Shown here piece after piece: positions 1 to 7,480 of a stretch of 21,128 bases of DNA (positions are counted from its first letter, which is position 1; each line of letters starts with the position of its first letter). Source of the stretch: DATKXO01 sp035528995 (GTDB taxonomy: Bacteria; Planctomycetota; Phycisphaerae; UBA1845); NCBI GenBank assembly GCA_035528995.1, contig DATKXO010000305.1, positions 1-21,128 on the forward strand. Direction: 5' to 3'. Under the pieces are notes generated by a model. It had not been told where the DNA came from. It was given only the letters and a program-made list of their open reading frames with translations, and made no database searches. The position numbers and the translations under genes are program-made.

Positions 1-234
1 ATCTCGATCGTTTCCCCGGACGCGGAGCTGTCCAAGGTGAAGGGAGATGTTCCGCTGCGGGACCAGTTGGACATGGACTCCATGGACTTCCTGGACATCG
101 TGATGGAGCTGCGCAAGCGGTACAAGATCGAGGTGCCGAAAGAGGACTACCCCCGTCTGGCGACACTCGATAGCTGCGTTTCCTACCTGCTGAGTCATTT
201 CCGCGTGGCCGGCGCGGACGCCGCCGTCGGCTGA
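1..234 (+). CDS. Acyl carrier protein, C-terminal part (5' truncated)
   Basis: The reading frame is open from the first base and ends at TGA 232-234, giving 77 visible residues, so roughly the first quarter of the protein may lie outside the window. The central motif DMDSMDF matches the phosphopantetheine attachment site of acyl carrier proteins; the modified serine would be visible residue 27. The following segment, with LRKRYKIEVPKEDYPRLATL, is the usual helix II/III region of an ACP. An internal GTG at 37 could be mistaken for a start, but the residues before it continue the ACP fold, so the gene is truncated by the window edge. It probably carries the acyl intermediates handled by the downstream FabZ-like and FabI-like enzymes, and the PPTase at the end of the operon would activate it. 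The product class is clear; the specific pathway is inferred. Confidence 0.85.
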   Translation: MSIVSPDAELSKVKGDVPLRDQLDMDSMDFLDIVMELRKRYKIEVPKEDYPRLATLDSCVSYLLSHFRVAGADAAVG

Positions 235-303
235 TCCGCCGCGTTCAGCCGGCTGGGCGATTGGGGGCGCCCCCAGGCGCGGGTCCGACGTGGGCCGGCG
301 AGC

Positions 304-1689
304 ATGCACTACGAAACCGTCATCATCGGCGCCGGCATGTCAGGGCTGGCGGCCGGAATCCGGCTGGCGTACTTCGGGAAGCGGGTCTGTATCGTCGAGC
401 GACACAGCGCGTTCGGCGGGCTGAATTCCTTCTATCGACTCGGCGGGCGGGAGTTTGACGTCGGATTGCACGCGGTCACCAACTTCGTGGGACCGGAAGT
501 GCGATCGGCGCCCCTGCCCAGGCTGCTGCGGCAGCTCCGGCTGTCACGGGACGCCTTCCAGCTCCGCCCCCAGCGGTTCTCGGAGATTCGGTTTCCGGGC
601 TGCCGGCTTCGCTTCAGCAACGACATCGGGCTGCTGATCGGGGAGGTGGCGGACCGGTTCCCGGACCAGGCGGACGGCTTCCGCAGGTTGGTCGCGGAGA
701 TCCGGGAGTACGACGATCTCCAGCCGGACGTCACCTACCGCTCCGCCCGAGAGGTTCTGGGCACGTATCTGAGCGACCCGCTGTTGATCGAGATGCTCCT
801 GTGTCCGCTGATGTACTACGGCAGCGCCCAGGAAGGCGACATGGACTACACGGCGCTGGCCACCTTGTTCAAGGCCATTCTGTGCGAGGGGCTGGCCAGG
901 CCTCGGGGAGGCGTGCGGACCCTCATCCGCGTCCTGGTCAAGAAGTATCGCGAATGCGGCGGCGAGCTACGGATGAAGTGCGGCGTCCAGCGCCTGGAGG
1001 TCGACGGCGGGGGGGTGTCCGCGCTGGTGCTGAGCGACGGCGAGACGATCACGGCGGATGCGGTGCTCTCCTCCGCCGGCTTCACCGAAACCATGAGGCT
1101 CTGCTCCGACGCGGAGGCGGTTCTGGCGACGGGCGAGGCCGGCCGGCTGTCATTCGTCGAATCCATCTCCTGTCTGGACACTACGCCGGCGGATCTGGGC
1201 CTGGGGGCCGCGGTCCTGTTCTACAACGACGCCGAGCGGTTCACGTATGCCAGGCCGGACGGTCCCGTGGACGTGAGCAGCGGCGTCATCTGCTGTCCGA
1301 ACAACTTCGACGATCATGAGGACCTGCCGGAGGGCCTCATTCGTGTCACCTCGCTGGCCAATCCCGACTACTGGGACGGGCTGGACGAAGCGGCCTACCG
1401 TGCGGCCAAGCAGGAGTGCTACGGACGGGTGCTGGACCGCGCGGCGCGGTTCGTCCCGGAGTTCCGCGATCACGTGGTTTTCAAGGACATCTTCACGCCG
1501 CGGACGATCCGTCACTATACGGGGCATGTCAACGGCGCAGTCTACGGGGCGCCGGCCAAGGTCCGCAGCGGACGGACGCGGTTGAAGAACCTGTTCATCT
1601 GCGGTACAGATCAGGGGTTTGTAGGGATCATCGGGGCCATGCTGAGTGGGATCGCCATGGCCAACCTGCACGTACTTCAGGGCGAGTAG
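304..1689 (+). CDS. FAD-dependent oxidoreductase, CrtI/phytoene-desaturase-like (copy 1)
   Basis: This is a 461-residue flavoprotein. The N terminus carries a Rossmann FAD-binding motif, VIIGAGMSGLAAGIRLA, with glycines 9, 11 and 14, followed by an acidic end of beta-2 (IVERH) and the FGGLNSF segment typical of the CrtI/RetSat/amine-oxidase superfamily. The C terminus has the second FAD-contact region, LFICGTDQGFVGIIGAMLSG, near residues 431-450. Family members desaturate, saturate or isomerise polyenes or retinoids. The next gene is a paralogue; both keep a TPRT-[IF]-R-x-YT motif late in the protein. It lies 69 bases after the ACP gene, and the only ribosome-binding sequence before the ATG is weak, which fits co-transcription with the ACP gene. 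The substrate is unknown. A carotenoid role is less likely because no phytoene synthase is in view and the neighbours are fatty-acid enzymes. Confidence 0.85.
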   Translation: MHYETVIIGAGMSGLAAGIRLAYFGKRVCIVERHSAFGGLNSFYRLGGREFDVGLHAVTNFVGPEVRSAPLPRLLRQLRLSRDAFQLRPQRFSEIRFPGCRLRFSNDIGLLIGEVADRFPDQADGFRRLVAEIREYDDLQPDVTYRSAREVLGTYLSDPLLIEMLLCPLMYYGSAQEGDMDYTALATLFKAILCEGLARPRGGVRTLIRVLVKKYRECGGELRMKCGVQRLEVDGGGVSALVLSDGETITADAVLSSAGFTETMRLCSDAEAVLATGEAGRLSFVESISCLDTTPADLGLGAAVLFYNDAERFTYARPDGPVDVSSGVICCPNNFDDHEDLPEGLIRVTSLANPDYWDGLDEAAYRAAKQECYGRVLDRAARFVPEFRDHVVFKDIFTPRTIRHYTGHVNGAVYGAPAKVRSGRTRLKNLFICGTDQGFVGIIGAMLSGIAMANLHVLQGE

Positions 1690-1701
1690 AAGCGGCCGGC
1701 C

Positions 1702-3138
1702 ATGCCTGCGGATCGGTTACGGGGAGCGAAGGAGTCCTACGACGTGATCGTCATCGGCAGCGGTCTGGCCGGCATGACCTCGGCTAACCGACTGGCCCGG
1801 GCGGGTCACTCCGTGCTGCTGCTGGAGCAGCACTACAACTTCGGCGGGATGGCCACCTGGTTCCGCCGCAAGGGCGGGCACATCTTCGACATCTCGCTGC
1901 ACGGGTTTCCCGTCGGGATGATCAAGAGCTGCCGCAAGTACTGGACCCGGGAGATCGCCGACAGCATCGTTCAGCTCGAAGCCATCCGCTTCGACAACCC
2001 GCAGTTCCAGCTCGAGACGACGTTCGATCGCCAGGATTTCAACCGCATTCTGGTGCAGCGGTTCGGCATCGAGGCGGCGACGGTGGAGCGCTTCTTCGAG
2101 ACCGTGCGCAGGATGGACTTTTACGACGACAACTCCGCCACCACGCAGGAGCTGTTCGAGCAGTTCTTTCCCGGGCGCAAGGACGTGTGGCGGCTGCTGA
2201 TGGAGCCCATCGCCTACGCCAACGGCTCGACCCTCGACGATCCGGCCATCACCTACGGCATCGTGTTCTCCAACTTCATGAGCAAGGGGGTCTACATCTT
2301 CCGTGGCGGCACCGACAAGCTTATCCGGCTGATGAAGCGCGAGCTGACCGGCAACGGCGTCGATCTGCGGAAGCAGTGCCTGGTCGAGCGTGTGGTCGTC
2401 GAAGGCGGGCGGGTTTGCGGCGTGGTGGTCAACGGACGGCAGATTCGCTCGGGCGCCGTGCTGTCCAACGCCAATCTCAAGACTACGATCGACAAGCTCG
2501 TCGGGCAGGAGCATTTCAACGATGGTTTCCACGAGGCGGCCCGGGCGGTCCGGCTGAACAACAGCAGTTGCCAGGTGTACATGGGCATCCGAAAGGGCGA
2601 GCGCATCGACTACATCGGTGACTTGCTGTTCACCTCGGTGGCTCCGGAGTTCGACTCGGTGGCCCTGTGCGCCAAGGACGTGACCAGCCGGACGTTCTCG
2701 ATGTACTACCCCGACATCCGGCCCGGGTCGGACCGCTACTCGATCGTCTCGTCCACCAACGCGAACTGGGACGACTGGGCCGATCTCGACGAAGCGGCCT
2801 ACGCGACGGCCAAGCAGCACCTGATCGAGACCACGCTGGACGCCCTGGAGAAGTACCTGCCGGACGTCCGGTCGAAGATCGATCACGTCGAGGCCTCTAC
2901 GCCGCGCACGTTCCGCTACTATACGCAACAGATGCACGGGGCGACGTTCGGCACCAAGTTCGAGGGTCTTCAGGTCAGCATGGACCTGCCCAAGCAGATC
3001 GCGGGGCTGTTCCACGCCGGGTCCGTGGGCATCATCATGTCCGGGTGGCTGGGGGCCATAAACTACGGCGTCATCGTGGCCAACGAGGTGGACAGCTTTC
3101 TATGCGGCGACCGGGCACCGGAGGGGGCGGTCCGATGA
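1702..3138 (+). CDS. FAD-dependent oxidoreductase, CrtI/phytoene-desaturase-like (copy 2)
   Basis: This 478-residue flavoprotein is paralogous to its upstream neighbour. The FAD-binding motif is VIVIGSGLAGMTSANRLA, with glycines at 19, 21 and 24, then LLLEQHYNFGGMATWF. A conserved ISLHG segment parallels VGLHA of copy 1. Near the C terminus are TPRTFRYYT and the second FAD contact HAGSVGIIMSGWLGAINYG (about residues 437-455). It starts 12 bases after copy 1, and its TGA overlaps the ATG of the dehydratase gene. Tandem CrtI-like enzymes beside ACP, FabZ and FabI suggest two successive redox steps on an ACP-bound or released acyl chain, but this is inference. The family includes phytoene desaturases, carotene isomerases and retinol saturases, so the direction of the reaction cannot be told from sequence. 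Confidence 0.85.
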   Translation: MPADRLRGAKESYDVIVIGSGLAGMTSANRLARAGHSVLLLEQHYNFGGMATWFRRKGGHIFDISLHGFPVGMIKSCRKYWTREIADSIVQLEAIRFDNPQFQLETTFDRQDFNRILVQRFGIEAATVERFFETVRRMDFYDDNSATTQELFEQFFPGRKDVWRLLMEPIAYANGSTLDDPAITYGIVFSNFMSKGVYIFRGGTDKLIRLMKRELTGNGVDLRKQCLVERVVVEGGRVCGVVVNGRQIRSGAVLSNANLKTTIDKLVGQEHFNDGFHEAARAVRLNNSSCQVYMGIRKGERIDYIGDLLFTSVAPEFDSVALCAKDVTSRTFSMYYPDIRPGSDRYSIVSSTNANWDDWADLDEAAYATAKQHLIETTLDALEKYLPDVRSKIDHVEASTPRTFRYYTQQMHGATFGTKFEGLQVSMDLPKQIAGLFHAGSVGIIMSGWLGAINYGVIVANEVDSFLCGDRAPEGAVR

Positions 3139-3581
3139 ACGAGTCCGACTTTCTCGGCCTGATACCGCACCGGCGGCCGTTCCTGTTCATCGACGAGGTG
3201 ATCGAGCTTTCGGCGGATCGAATCGTCACAGCGGTGCGAGCCGACTCCCAGGCCGACTTCTTCACCGGACATTATCCGGGCAACCCGCTCATGCCTGGGG
3301 TGCTGATCTGCGAGTGCGCCTTTCAGGCGGGCGCGTTGCTGGTGGCCCATCGGCTGGACGAGACGGCCCGGTCCACCGCGATGCCCGTCCTGACGCGCAT
3401 CAAGGAGGCCAAATTCAGGCAAATCGTCCGGCCGGGGCAGACGTTGAACGTCGAGGTCGTGTTGGATGACGAACTCGACGGCGCGTATTTCATGACCGGC
3501 CGGGTCTCGGTGGAGGGCAAGCCGGCACTACGCGTGGAGTTCGCCTGTACGCTGACGGCGGCGGGGGAGGGCGGATCGTGA
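3135..3581 (+). CDS. fabZ: 3-hydroxyacyl-ACP dehydratase, FabZ-like hotdog enzyme
   Basis: A 148-residue single-hotdog protein, the usual length of FabZ. It starts PHRRPFLFIDEV and contains GHYPGNPLMPGVLICE, the central active-site helix; the catalytic pair would be His46 and Glu60. The second half has KEAKFRQIVRPGQTL, equivalent to the FabZ KAKFRRPVxPGD region. The family removes water from (3R)-hydroxyacyl-ACP to give trans-2-enoyl-ACP in the cytoplasm. The ATG lies within the ATGA overlap with the upstream oxidoreductase, and the last codons overlap the GTG of the reductase, so translation is probably coupled. FabA-like isomerase activity cannot be excluded. Its position in a cluster with two flavoenzymes suggests a dedicated pathway copy rather than the housekeeping FabZ. 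Confidence 0.88.
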   Translation: MNESDFLGLIPHRRPFLFIDEVIELSADRIVTAVRADSQADFFTGHYPGNPLMPGVLICECAFQAGALLVAHRLDETARSTAMPVLTRIKEAKFRQIVRPGQTLNVEVVLDDELDGAYFMTGRVSVEGKPALRVEFACTLTAAGEGGS

Positions 3582-4411
3582 GCTTCCTGGGGCTGGAAGG
3601 CAAGACGTTCCTGGTAATGGGCGTGGCCAACAAGCGCAGCGTCGCCTATCACGTCGGGCGTACGCTCGAGGACGAGGGAGCCACGGTCGTCTACAGCGTG
3701 CGGTCGGCCGAGCGAGCCCGGAGCGTGGCCAGGTTGCTCGAAGGCCGCGACGTGCACGTCTGCGATGTCCAGGATGATGAGGAGGTCCGTGGCCTGGCGA
3801 CGGCCGTCGGGCGGAAGCATTCGACCGTTCACGGGATCGTGCATTCCATCGCTTTTGCCAACTACGAGGGCTTCTCCGGCAAGTTCCACGAGGTGGGCCG
3901 GCGGGACTTTCTGCAGGCGGTCGAGGTGAGTTGCTACTCGCTGATCGCGGTGGCCAACGCCTTCAAGGGACTGCTGGACGAGCGGGCGTCGGTGGTGACC
4001 ATCGGCATCTCGACGACGCGAATGACGGTCGAGAGCTACGGGTACATGGCTCCGGCCAAGGCGGCGCTGGAGTCCTCGGTGGCATTCCTGGCCAAATCAT
4101 TCAGCCGGTTCTCGAAGGTGCGGTTCAACGCGGTGGGGGCCGGGTTGCTCAAGACCAGTGCGTCGGCCGGCATTCCCGGCTACGTGGACAACTACCTGTT
4201 CGCAGAGCAGGCGACTCTGCGCAAGGGTGCGTTGACCACCCAAGAGGTGGCCAACGCGGCCGTCTTCCTGCTCAGTGAGCGAGCCGGCGGGATCAACGCC
4301 CAGACCGTGGTGGTGGATTGCGGGATGGGCACGAACTACTTCGACGCCGATATCGTCAAGCACACGGTCACCGGCGCCTGGCCGGCCGATCGAAAGACTG
4401 AAGAGGAATGA
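3578..4411 (+). CDS. fabI: Enoyl-ACP reductase, FabI-like short-chain dehydrogenase
   Basis: A 277-residue SDR of the FabI type. The cofactor loop MGVANKRSVAYHVG (14-27) matches the FabI nucleotide-binding pattern (GVAxxxSIA), and IVHSIAFA (87-94) matches the E. coli VHSIGFA segment. The catalytic Tyr-x6-Lys pair is Tyr154/Lys161 in ESYGYMAPAKAALE. The C-terminal half retains the FabI layout, with GAGLLKTSASAGI and DCGMGTNY. The start is GTG at 3578 in a GTGA overlap with fabZ. The family reduces trans-2-enoyl-ACP with NAD(P)H, completing the elongation cycle after FabZ. One oddity: the residue ten before Tyr154, a tyrosine in E. coli FabI (Tyr146), is Ile144 here, and the proline of the SAGPIRT motif is leucine. 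The enzyme may therefore be a divergent pathway-specific reductase. Confidence 0.85.
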   Translation: MSFLGLEGKTFLVMGVANKRSVAYHVGRTLEDEGATVVYSVRSAERARSVARLLEGRDVHVCDVQDDEEVRGLATAVGRKHSTVHGIVHSIAFANYEGFSGKFHEVGRRDFLQAVEVSCYSLIAVANAFKGLLDERASVVTIGISTTRMTVESYGYMAPAKAALESSVAFLAKSFSRFSKVRFNAVGAGLLKTSASAGIPGYVDNYLFAEQATLRKGALTTQEVANAAVFLLSERAGGINAQTVVVDCGMGTNYFDADIVKHTVTGAWPADRKTEEE

Positions 4412-4992
4412 TCCTTCATCCCGTCCTGATGCCGGTCCCCGGTGGGGCGGACCTGCCCCGACCCGAGAGGATGCCGGCCCAGCGCCTCGTATCCGCGCGA
4501 GCCGTGGACGAGTCCGCCCGGCTGAGCGGCCTGGCTCCGCGCCAGTGGCCGCGCGATGCGGACGGCGTGCCGATGCCGTCAGAGGGGATCTACTGGTCGC
4601 TGTCGCACAAGCCGGCCTGGACGGCGGGCGTGGTGTCGGACGGACGGGTCGGAATTGACCTCGAAGCGATCAGGCCGCGACGCGACACGCTTCTGTTCGA
4701 CAAGGTGGCCGGCGCGGACGAGTGGGCCTTGATCGGCGATCGGAACTGGCCCAACTTCTTCCGCCTCTGGACGGCCAACGAGGCCACGCTGAAAGCGAAC
4801 AGTTTCGGCATCGGCCGGTTGAGTGATTGCCGGATCGCCGCGGTCCACGATGAAACGCACCTGACCACGCTCTTCGAAGGGCGCGAGTGGGGGATCGAGC
4901 ATTTCTATCACGACGACCATGTGGCCGCGGTAACGGCCGGCGTCGGTGGAGTCGCCTGGCACGTCCTGCAGTGCCCGGGGCACGGTGTGTGA
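4408..4992 (+). CDS. 4'-phosphopantetheinyl transferase, Sfp-type
   Basis: A 194-residue protein with the ordered Sfp-family motifs: YWSLSHK (62-68), VGIDLE (81-86, with the Mg-binding acids Asp84 and Glu86), and FFRLWTANEATLKA (117-130, with Glu125). Enzymes of this type transfer the phosphopantetheine arm of CoA to a serine of carrier proteins, so the likely partner is the ACP at the start of the window. The ATG lies in an ATGA overlap with fabI, making it the last gene of the translationally coupled run. The motif normally written W-x-x-K-E-A has Asn124 in place of lysine, which is unusual. Length is slightly below typical Sfp (about 220). The assignment is firm on motifs; partner specificity is inferred from context. 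Confidence 0.85.
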   Translation: MILHPVLMPVPGGADLPRPERMPAQRLVSARAVDESARLSGLAPRQWPRDADGVPMPSEGIYWSLSHKPAWTAGVVSDGRVGIDLEAIRPRRDTLLFDKVAGADEWALIGDRNWPNFFRLWTANEATLKANSFGIGRLSDCRIAAVHDETHLTTLFEGREWGIEHFYHDDHVAAVTAGVGGVAWHVLQCPGHGV

Positions 4993-5114
4993 TCCGGCAA
5001 GCGAAAGCCGCGGCGGCCGATCTCGGACACGTGGGGGTTGAGGGGCGGGGCGGACCGGCGTAGATTGTCGCTTTCCCGATTCCTGGCGAATCGTTTGAGG
5101 GAGTAAAGGCTCGT

Positions 5115-6260
5115 ATGAGTGATTCCAGACTCGATAAGTTGGCGTCGGTACTGGTCAAGTATTCGACGGCGGTGAAGAAAGACGACGTGGTCCAGATTCG
5201 CGGCAATAGCGTGGCGGAGCCGTTGATCCTGGCCATCGTGAGGGCCGTGGTGAAGGCGGGGGGGCATCCGCTGATTCGCATGGCGCCCGGAGAGGTGGCC
5301 GAGATCCTCTGCAAGCACGGCTCCGACGAGCAGTTGACCTACGTCTCGCCGCTGGCCAGACGCGAGTTCTCGACCATCGACGTCTCCATCGGCATCTGGG
5401 CCGATCGCAACACCAAGAGCATGTCCAACGTCGATCCCCGCAAACAGCAGCTCCTCAGCAAGGCCCGCAAGCCGATCCTGGACATCTTCCTGAAACGAGC
5501 GTCGGCCAAGGGCAAGGACAAGCTGCGTTGGACCGGCACGCAGTTCCCGTGCAGCGCGTCGGCCCAGGACGCCGAGATGTCGCTGGCCGAGTACGAGGAC
5601 TTCGTCTACACGGCCGGCCTGCTCCATCTGCCCAATCCGGCGGCCGCCTGGAAACGGATTCACGTCGCCCAGCAGCGGCTTGCGGACGTGCTCAACAAGG
5701 CCCGCGAGGTGCGGTTCGTCGTACCGGGCGGCACCGATCTGCGTGTCGGGGTCAAGGGCCGCAAGTGGATCAACTGCAGCGGCCACGAGAACTTCCCCGA
5801 CGGCGAGGTTTTCACCGGGCCGATCGAGGACGCCACCGAAGGGACCGTTCACTACACCTACCCGGCCGTCCACGGCGGGCGCGAGGTCCAGGACGTGGTG
5901 CTGACCTTCAAGGCCGGCAAGGTCGTGGACGCCCGGGCCGGGAAGAACGAGGCCTTCCTGTTCAAGATGATGGACCAAGATCGCGGCGGCCGGATTCTGG
6001 GCGAGATCGCCTTCGGGACCAACTACTCGATCAAGCGGTTTACCCGCAACACGCTGTTCGACGAGAAGATCGGCGGTACGTTCCACGCGGCCCTGGGCAT
6101 GGCCTACCCCGAGACCGGCGCCAAGAACAAGAGCGGCCTGCACTGGGACATGGTTTGCGACCTGCGCAAGGGGGGGCAGGTCGAGGTGGACGGCAAGGTG
6201 ATCTCGAAGAACGGGCGTTTCCTGAATTCCCGATTCCCGCAGCCGGGCCGGAAACGCTAG
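5115..6260 (+). CDS. M29-family metallo-aminopeptidase (AmpS/aminopeptidase T type)
   Basis: A 381-residue protein matching the M29 aminopeptidases. Candidate two-metal ligands appear in family order: Glu231 in NFPDGEVFTGP, Glu297 in ILGEIAFGTN, His324 in GGTFHAALG, and His343 and Asp345 in SGLHWDMV. Spacing between the first two glutamates (66 residues) matches what is known for the Thermus enzyme. These enzymes remove N-terminal residues from peptides in the cytoplasm; no signal peptide is visible. A purine-rich stretch, GAGGGAGTAAAGG, precedes the ATG. The gene stands 122 bases after the PPTase gene and is probably a separate unit. Its TAG stop overlaps the stop of the convergent methyltransferase gene. 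Function is well supported at family level; the peptide substrate is not predictable. Confidence 0.88.
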   Translation: MSDSRLDKLASVLVKYSTAVKKDDVVQIRGNSVAEPLILAIVRAVVKAGGHPLIRMAPGEVAEILCKHGSDEQLTYVSPLARREFSTIDVSIGIWADRNTKSMSNVDPRKQQLLSKARKPILDIFLKRASAKGKDKLRWTGTQFPCSASAQDAEMSLAEYEDFVYTAGLLHLPNPAAAWKRIHVAQQRLADVLNKAREVRFVVPGGTDLRVGVKGRKWINCSGHENFPDGEVFTGPIEDATEGTVHYTYPAVHGGREVQDVVLTFKAGKVVDARAGKNEAFLFKMMDQDRGGRILGEIAFGTNYSIKRFTRNTLFDEKIGGTFHAALGMAYPETGAKNKSGLHWDMVCDLRKGGQVEVDGKVISKNGRFLNSRFPQPGRKR

Positions 6261-7111
6261 CTGTCCGCGGCCAAGCTGACGCAGGGGCCGGGCGTCGCCG
6301 CGGCCTTCGCCTGCCGCGCGCACAGGACGGTGTACACTCCCGAGTCGCTCGGACCGCAGACCGGTTGAGTCTGATACCCGGTTCGAGCCAGGAACGCGGC
6401 AAGCTCCTCCTCGCTGCGACCGCAGTTCTCGAGTTTGCCCGGGTGAACCTCGAGCAGGATCAGCGGTGCCCAGCGGGCCAGCGATTCGGACATGCCCTCC
6501 AGAACGTGCAGCTCGGCCCCTTCCACATCGATCTTGACGACGTCCAGTCGTTGAATCCCCAGATCGTCGACAAGCCGGTCGAAGACGCGTGCGACCACCC
6601 CGCTTGCGTCAGGCGGCGGCTCGGCGCCCGCGTCTGACGCGTAGAACGCCTTCTGGCATTCGGCGGCCCGGGCGGCGCGGTTCGACAGAGCAACCGGCAG
6701 GACCGTGACGTTGCGGTGCCCGTTGAGCTCCAGATTCCGCCGCAGGAACGCCAGCCCGCGCTCTTCCGGCTCGAAGGCCAGCACTCGTCCCTCCGGGCCG
6801 ACGCGCCGGGCGAACAGCAGCGTGTAGTAGCCGGTATGCGCTCCCACGTCGACGACGGTCATCCCCTCCCTGACCATCGGGCAGATCGAGCGCGTGGCCT
6901 GGGGCTCCCAGACGCCGTGGTAGAAGATCGCCTGTCCGATGAGCGATTCCGCCGGATTGCCGACCAGGAACTTCTGGCCGTCCGTCTCCAAGACTACGTC
7001 GCGTCGCGGCATGTTCAGCGGATGAGGGGCTCGCGACACGTACCGGTGGTACACGTGGTACAGCACGCGGGAGCGGTTCAGACCGAGATGTTTGGCCAGG
7101 CCGACAAGCAT
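6257..7111 (-). CDS. FkbM-family SAM-dependent methyltransferase
   Basis: A 284-residue class I methyltransferase. Motif I, VVDVGAHTGYYTLLFA (86-101), binds S-adenosylmethionine; the acidic end of beta-2 is LAFEPE (111-116). The diagnostic FkbM segment is DVVKIDVEGAELHVLEGM (190-207). The start at 7111 was chosen as the first ATG before conserved sequence; an AGGG lies about 10 bases upstream. FkbM enzymes O-methylate sugars, polyketides or other small molecules, and many planctomycetes carry several with unknown substrates. No glycosyltransferase or polysaccharide genes are nearby, so the acceptor cannot be inferred. The stop codon overlaps that of the aminopeptidase on the opposite strand (CTAG). 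The last 15 or so residues are Ala/Pro rich and probably disordered. Confidence 0.85.
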   Translation of the reverse strand: MLVGLAKHLGLNRSRVLYHVYHRYVSRAPHPLNMPRRDVVLETDGQKFLVGNPAESLIGQAIFYHGVWEPQATRSICPMVREGMTVVDVGAHTGYYTLLFARRVGPEGRVLAFEPEERGLAFLRRNLELNGHRNVTVLPVALSNRAARAAECQKAFYASDAGAEPPPDASGVVARVFDRLVDDLGIQRLDVVKIDVEGAELHVLEGMSESLARWAPLILLEVHPGKLENCGRSEEELAAFLARTGYQTQPVCGPSDSGVYTVLCARQAKAAATPGPCVSLAADS

Positions 7112-7233
7112 CGCAGCGATTCCCTGCAGGCGCTCGCCATCCGGCGCCGCGCTTCCCGATCATCGGACGTTATCGGCCCCTGGTTGAGCTGATTCCGCCG
7201 CCGTCGCCGGGCTGGCGTGATCGGCCGAATGTC

Positions 7234-7262
7234 TTGTTGAGCCTGCCAACCGCAGCTATCCT
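7234..7262 (+). promoter_or_regulatory. Candidate sigma-70-like promoter before the small exported peptide
   Basis: TTGTTG at 7234-7239 and TATCCT at 7257-7262 are separated by exactly 17 bases. The -35 matches consensus at only three positions and the -10 at four, so this is weak. It lies in the 219-base gap between the divergent FkbM gene and the small ORF at 7331. It would give a leader of about 60 bases. Confidence 0.25.
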
Positions 7263-7330
7263 CAGACGGCTTCCGGACGGCATGAACTCGACGCAACTCG
7301 TCTGCCGTTCGCCAGCGGGAGGGCAAGACC

Positions 7331-7459
7331 ATGTTGCGTCACCTGGCGGTTTCGCTGCTGATTGCCCTGGTCGGGGCTTGGCCCGCGTTCGGCACGGAGC
7401 CGGGAGAGAAGATCGAGCGTCTGGACCGCACGGACGAGACCGATAGTCCGCCGGAGTAG
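7331..7459 (+). CDS. Small exported peptide, 42 residues, unknown function
   Basis: A short open frame, ATG 7331 to TAG 7457-7459. It is preceded by GGGAGGG at 7317-7323, a strong ribosome-binding sequence seven bases before the start. The first 21 residues look like a Sec signal peptide: MLRH, then the hydrophobic run LAVSLLIALVGAW, then PAFG with a possible AFG/T signal-peptidase I site. The mature part would be about 21 very polar, acidic residues (TEPGEKIERLDRTDETDSPP), with no cysteine, so it is not a lipoprotein. It ends 21 bases before the dihydrouridine synthase start and could be co-transcribed with it. I do not recognise the family. It may be a genuine secreted microprotein or the remnant of a longer exported protein. 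Confidence 0.5.
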   Translation: MLRHLAVSLLIALVGAWPAFGTEPGEKIERLDRTDETDSPPE

Positions 7460-7480
7460 GCCCGCAGGCGATAGAATCCG

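Noticed and set aside
1717..3015. A 432-codon minus-strand open frame opposite the second CrtI-like gene.
   Set aside because: Low-complexity translation with no motifs; the plus strand encodes an intact flavoprotein.
304..3138. Carotenoid biosynthesis as the role of the two CrtI-like enzymes.
   Set aside because: No phytoene synthase, cyclase or prenyltransferase is nearby; all neighbours are ACP-dependent fatty-acid-type enzymes.
4908..6323. A 471-codon minus-strand open frame opposite the aminopeptidase.
   Set aside because: It is antisense to a well-supported M29 enzyme and has no family motifs.
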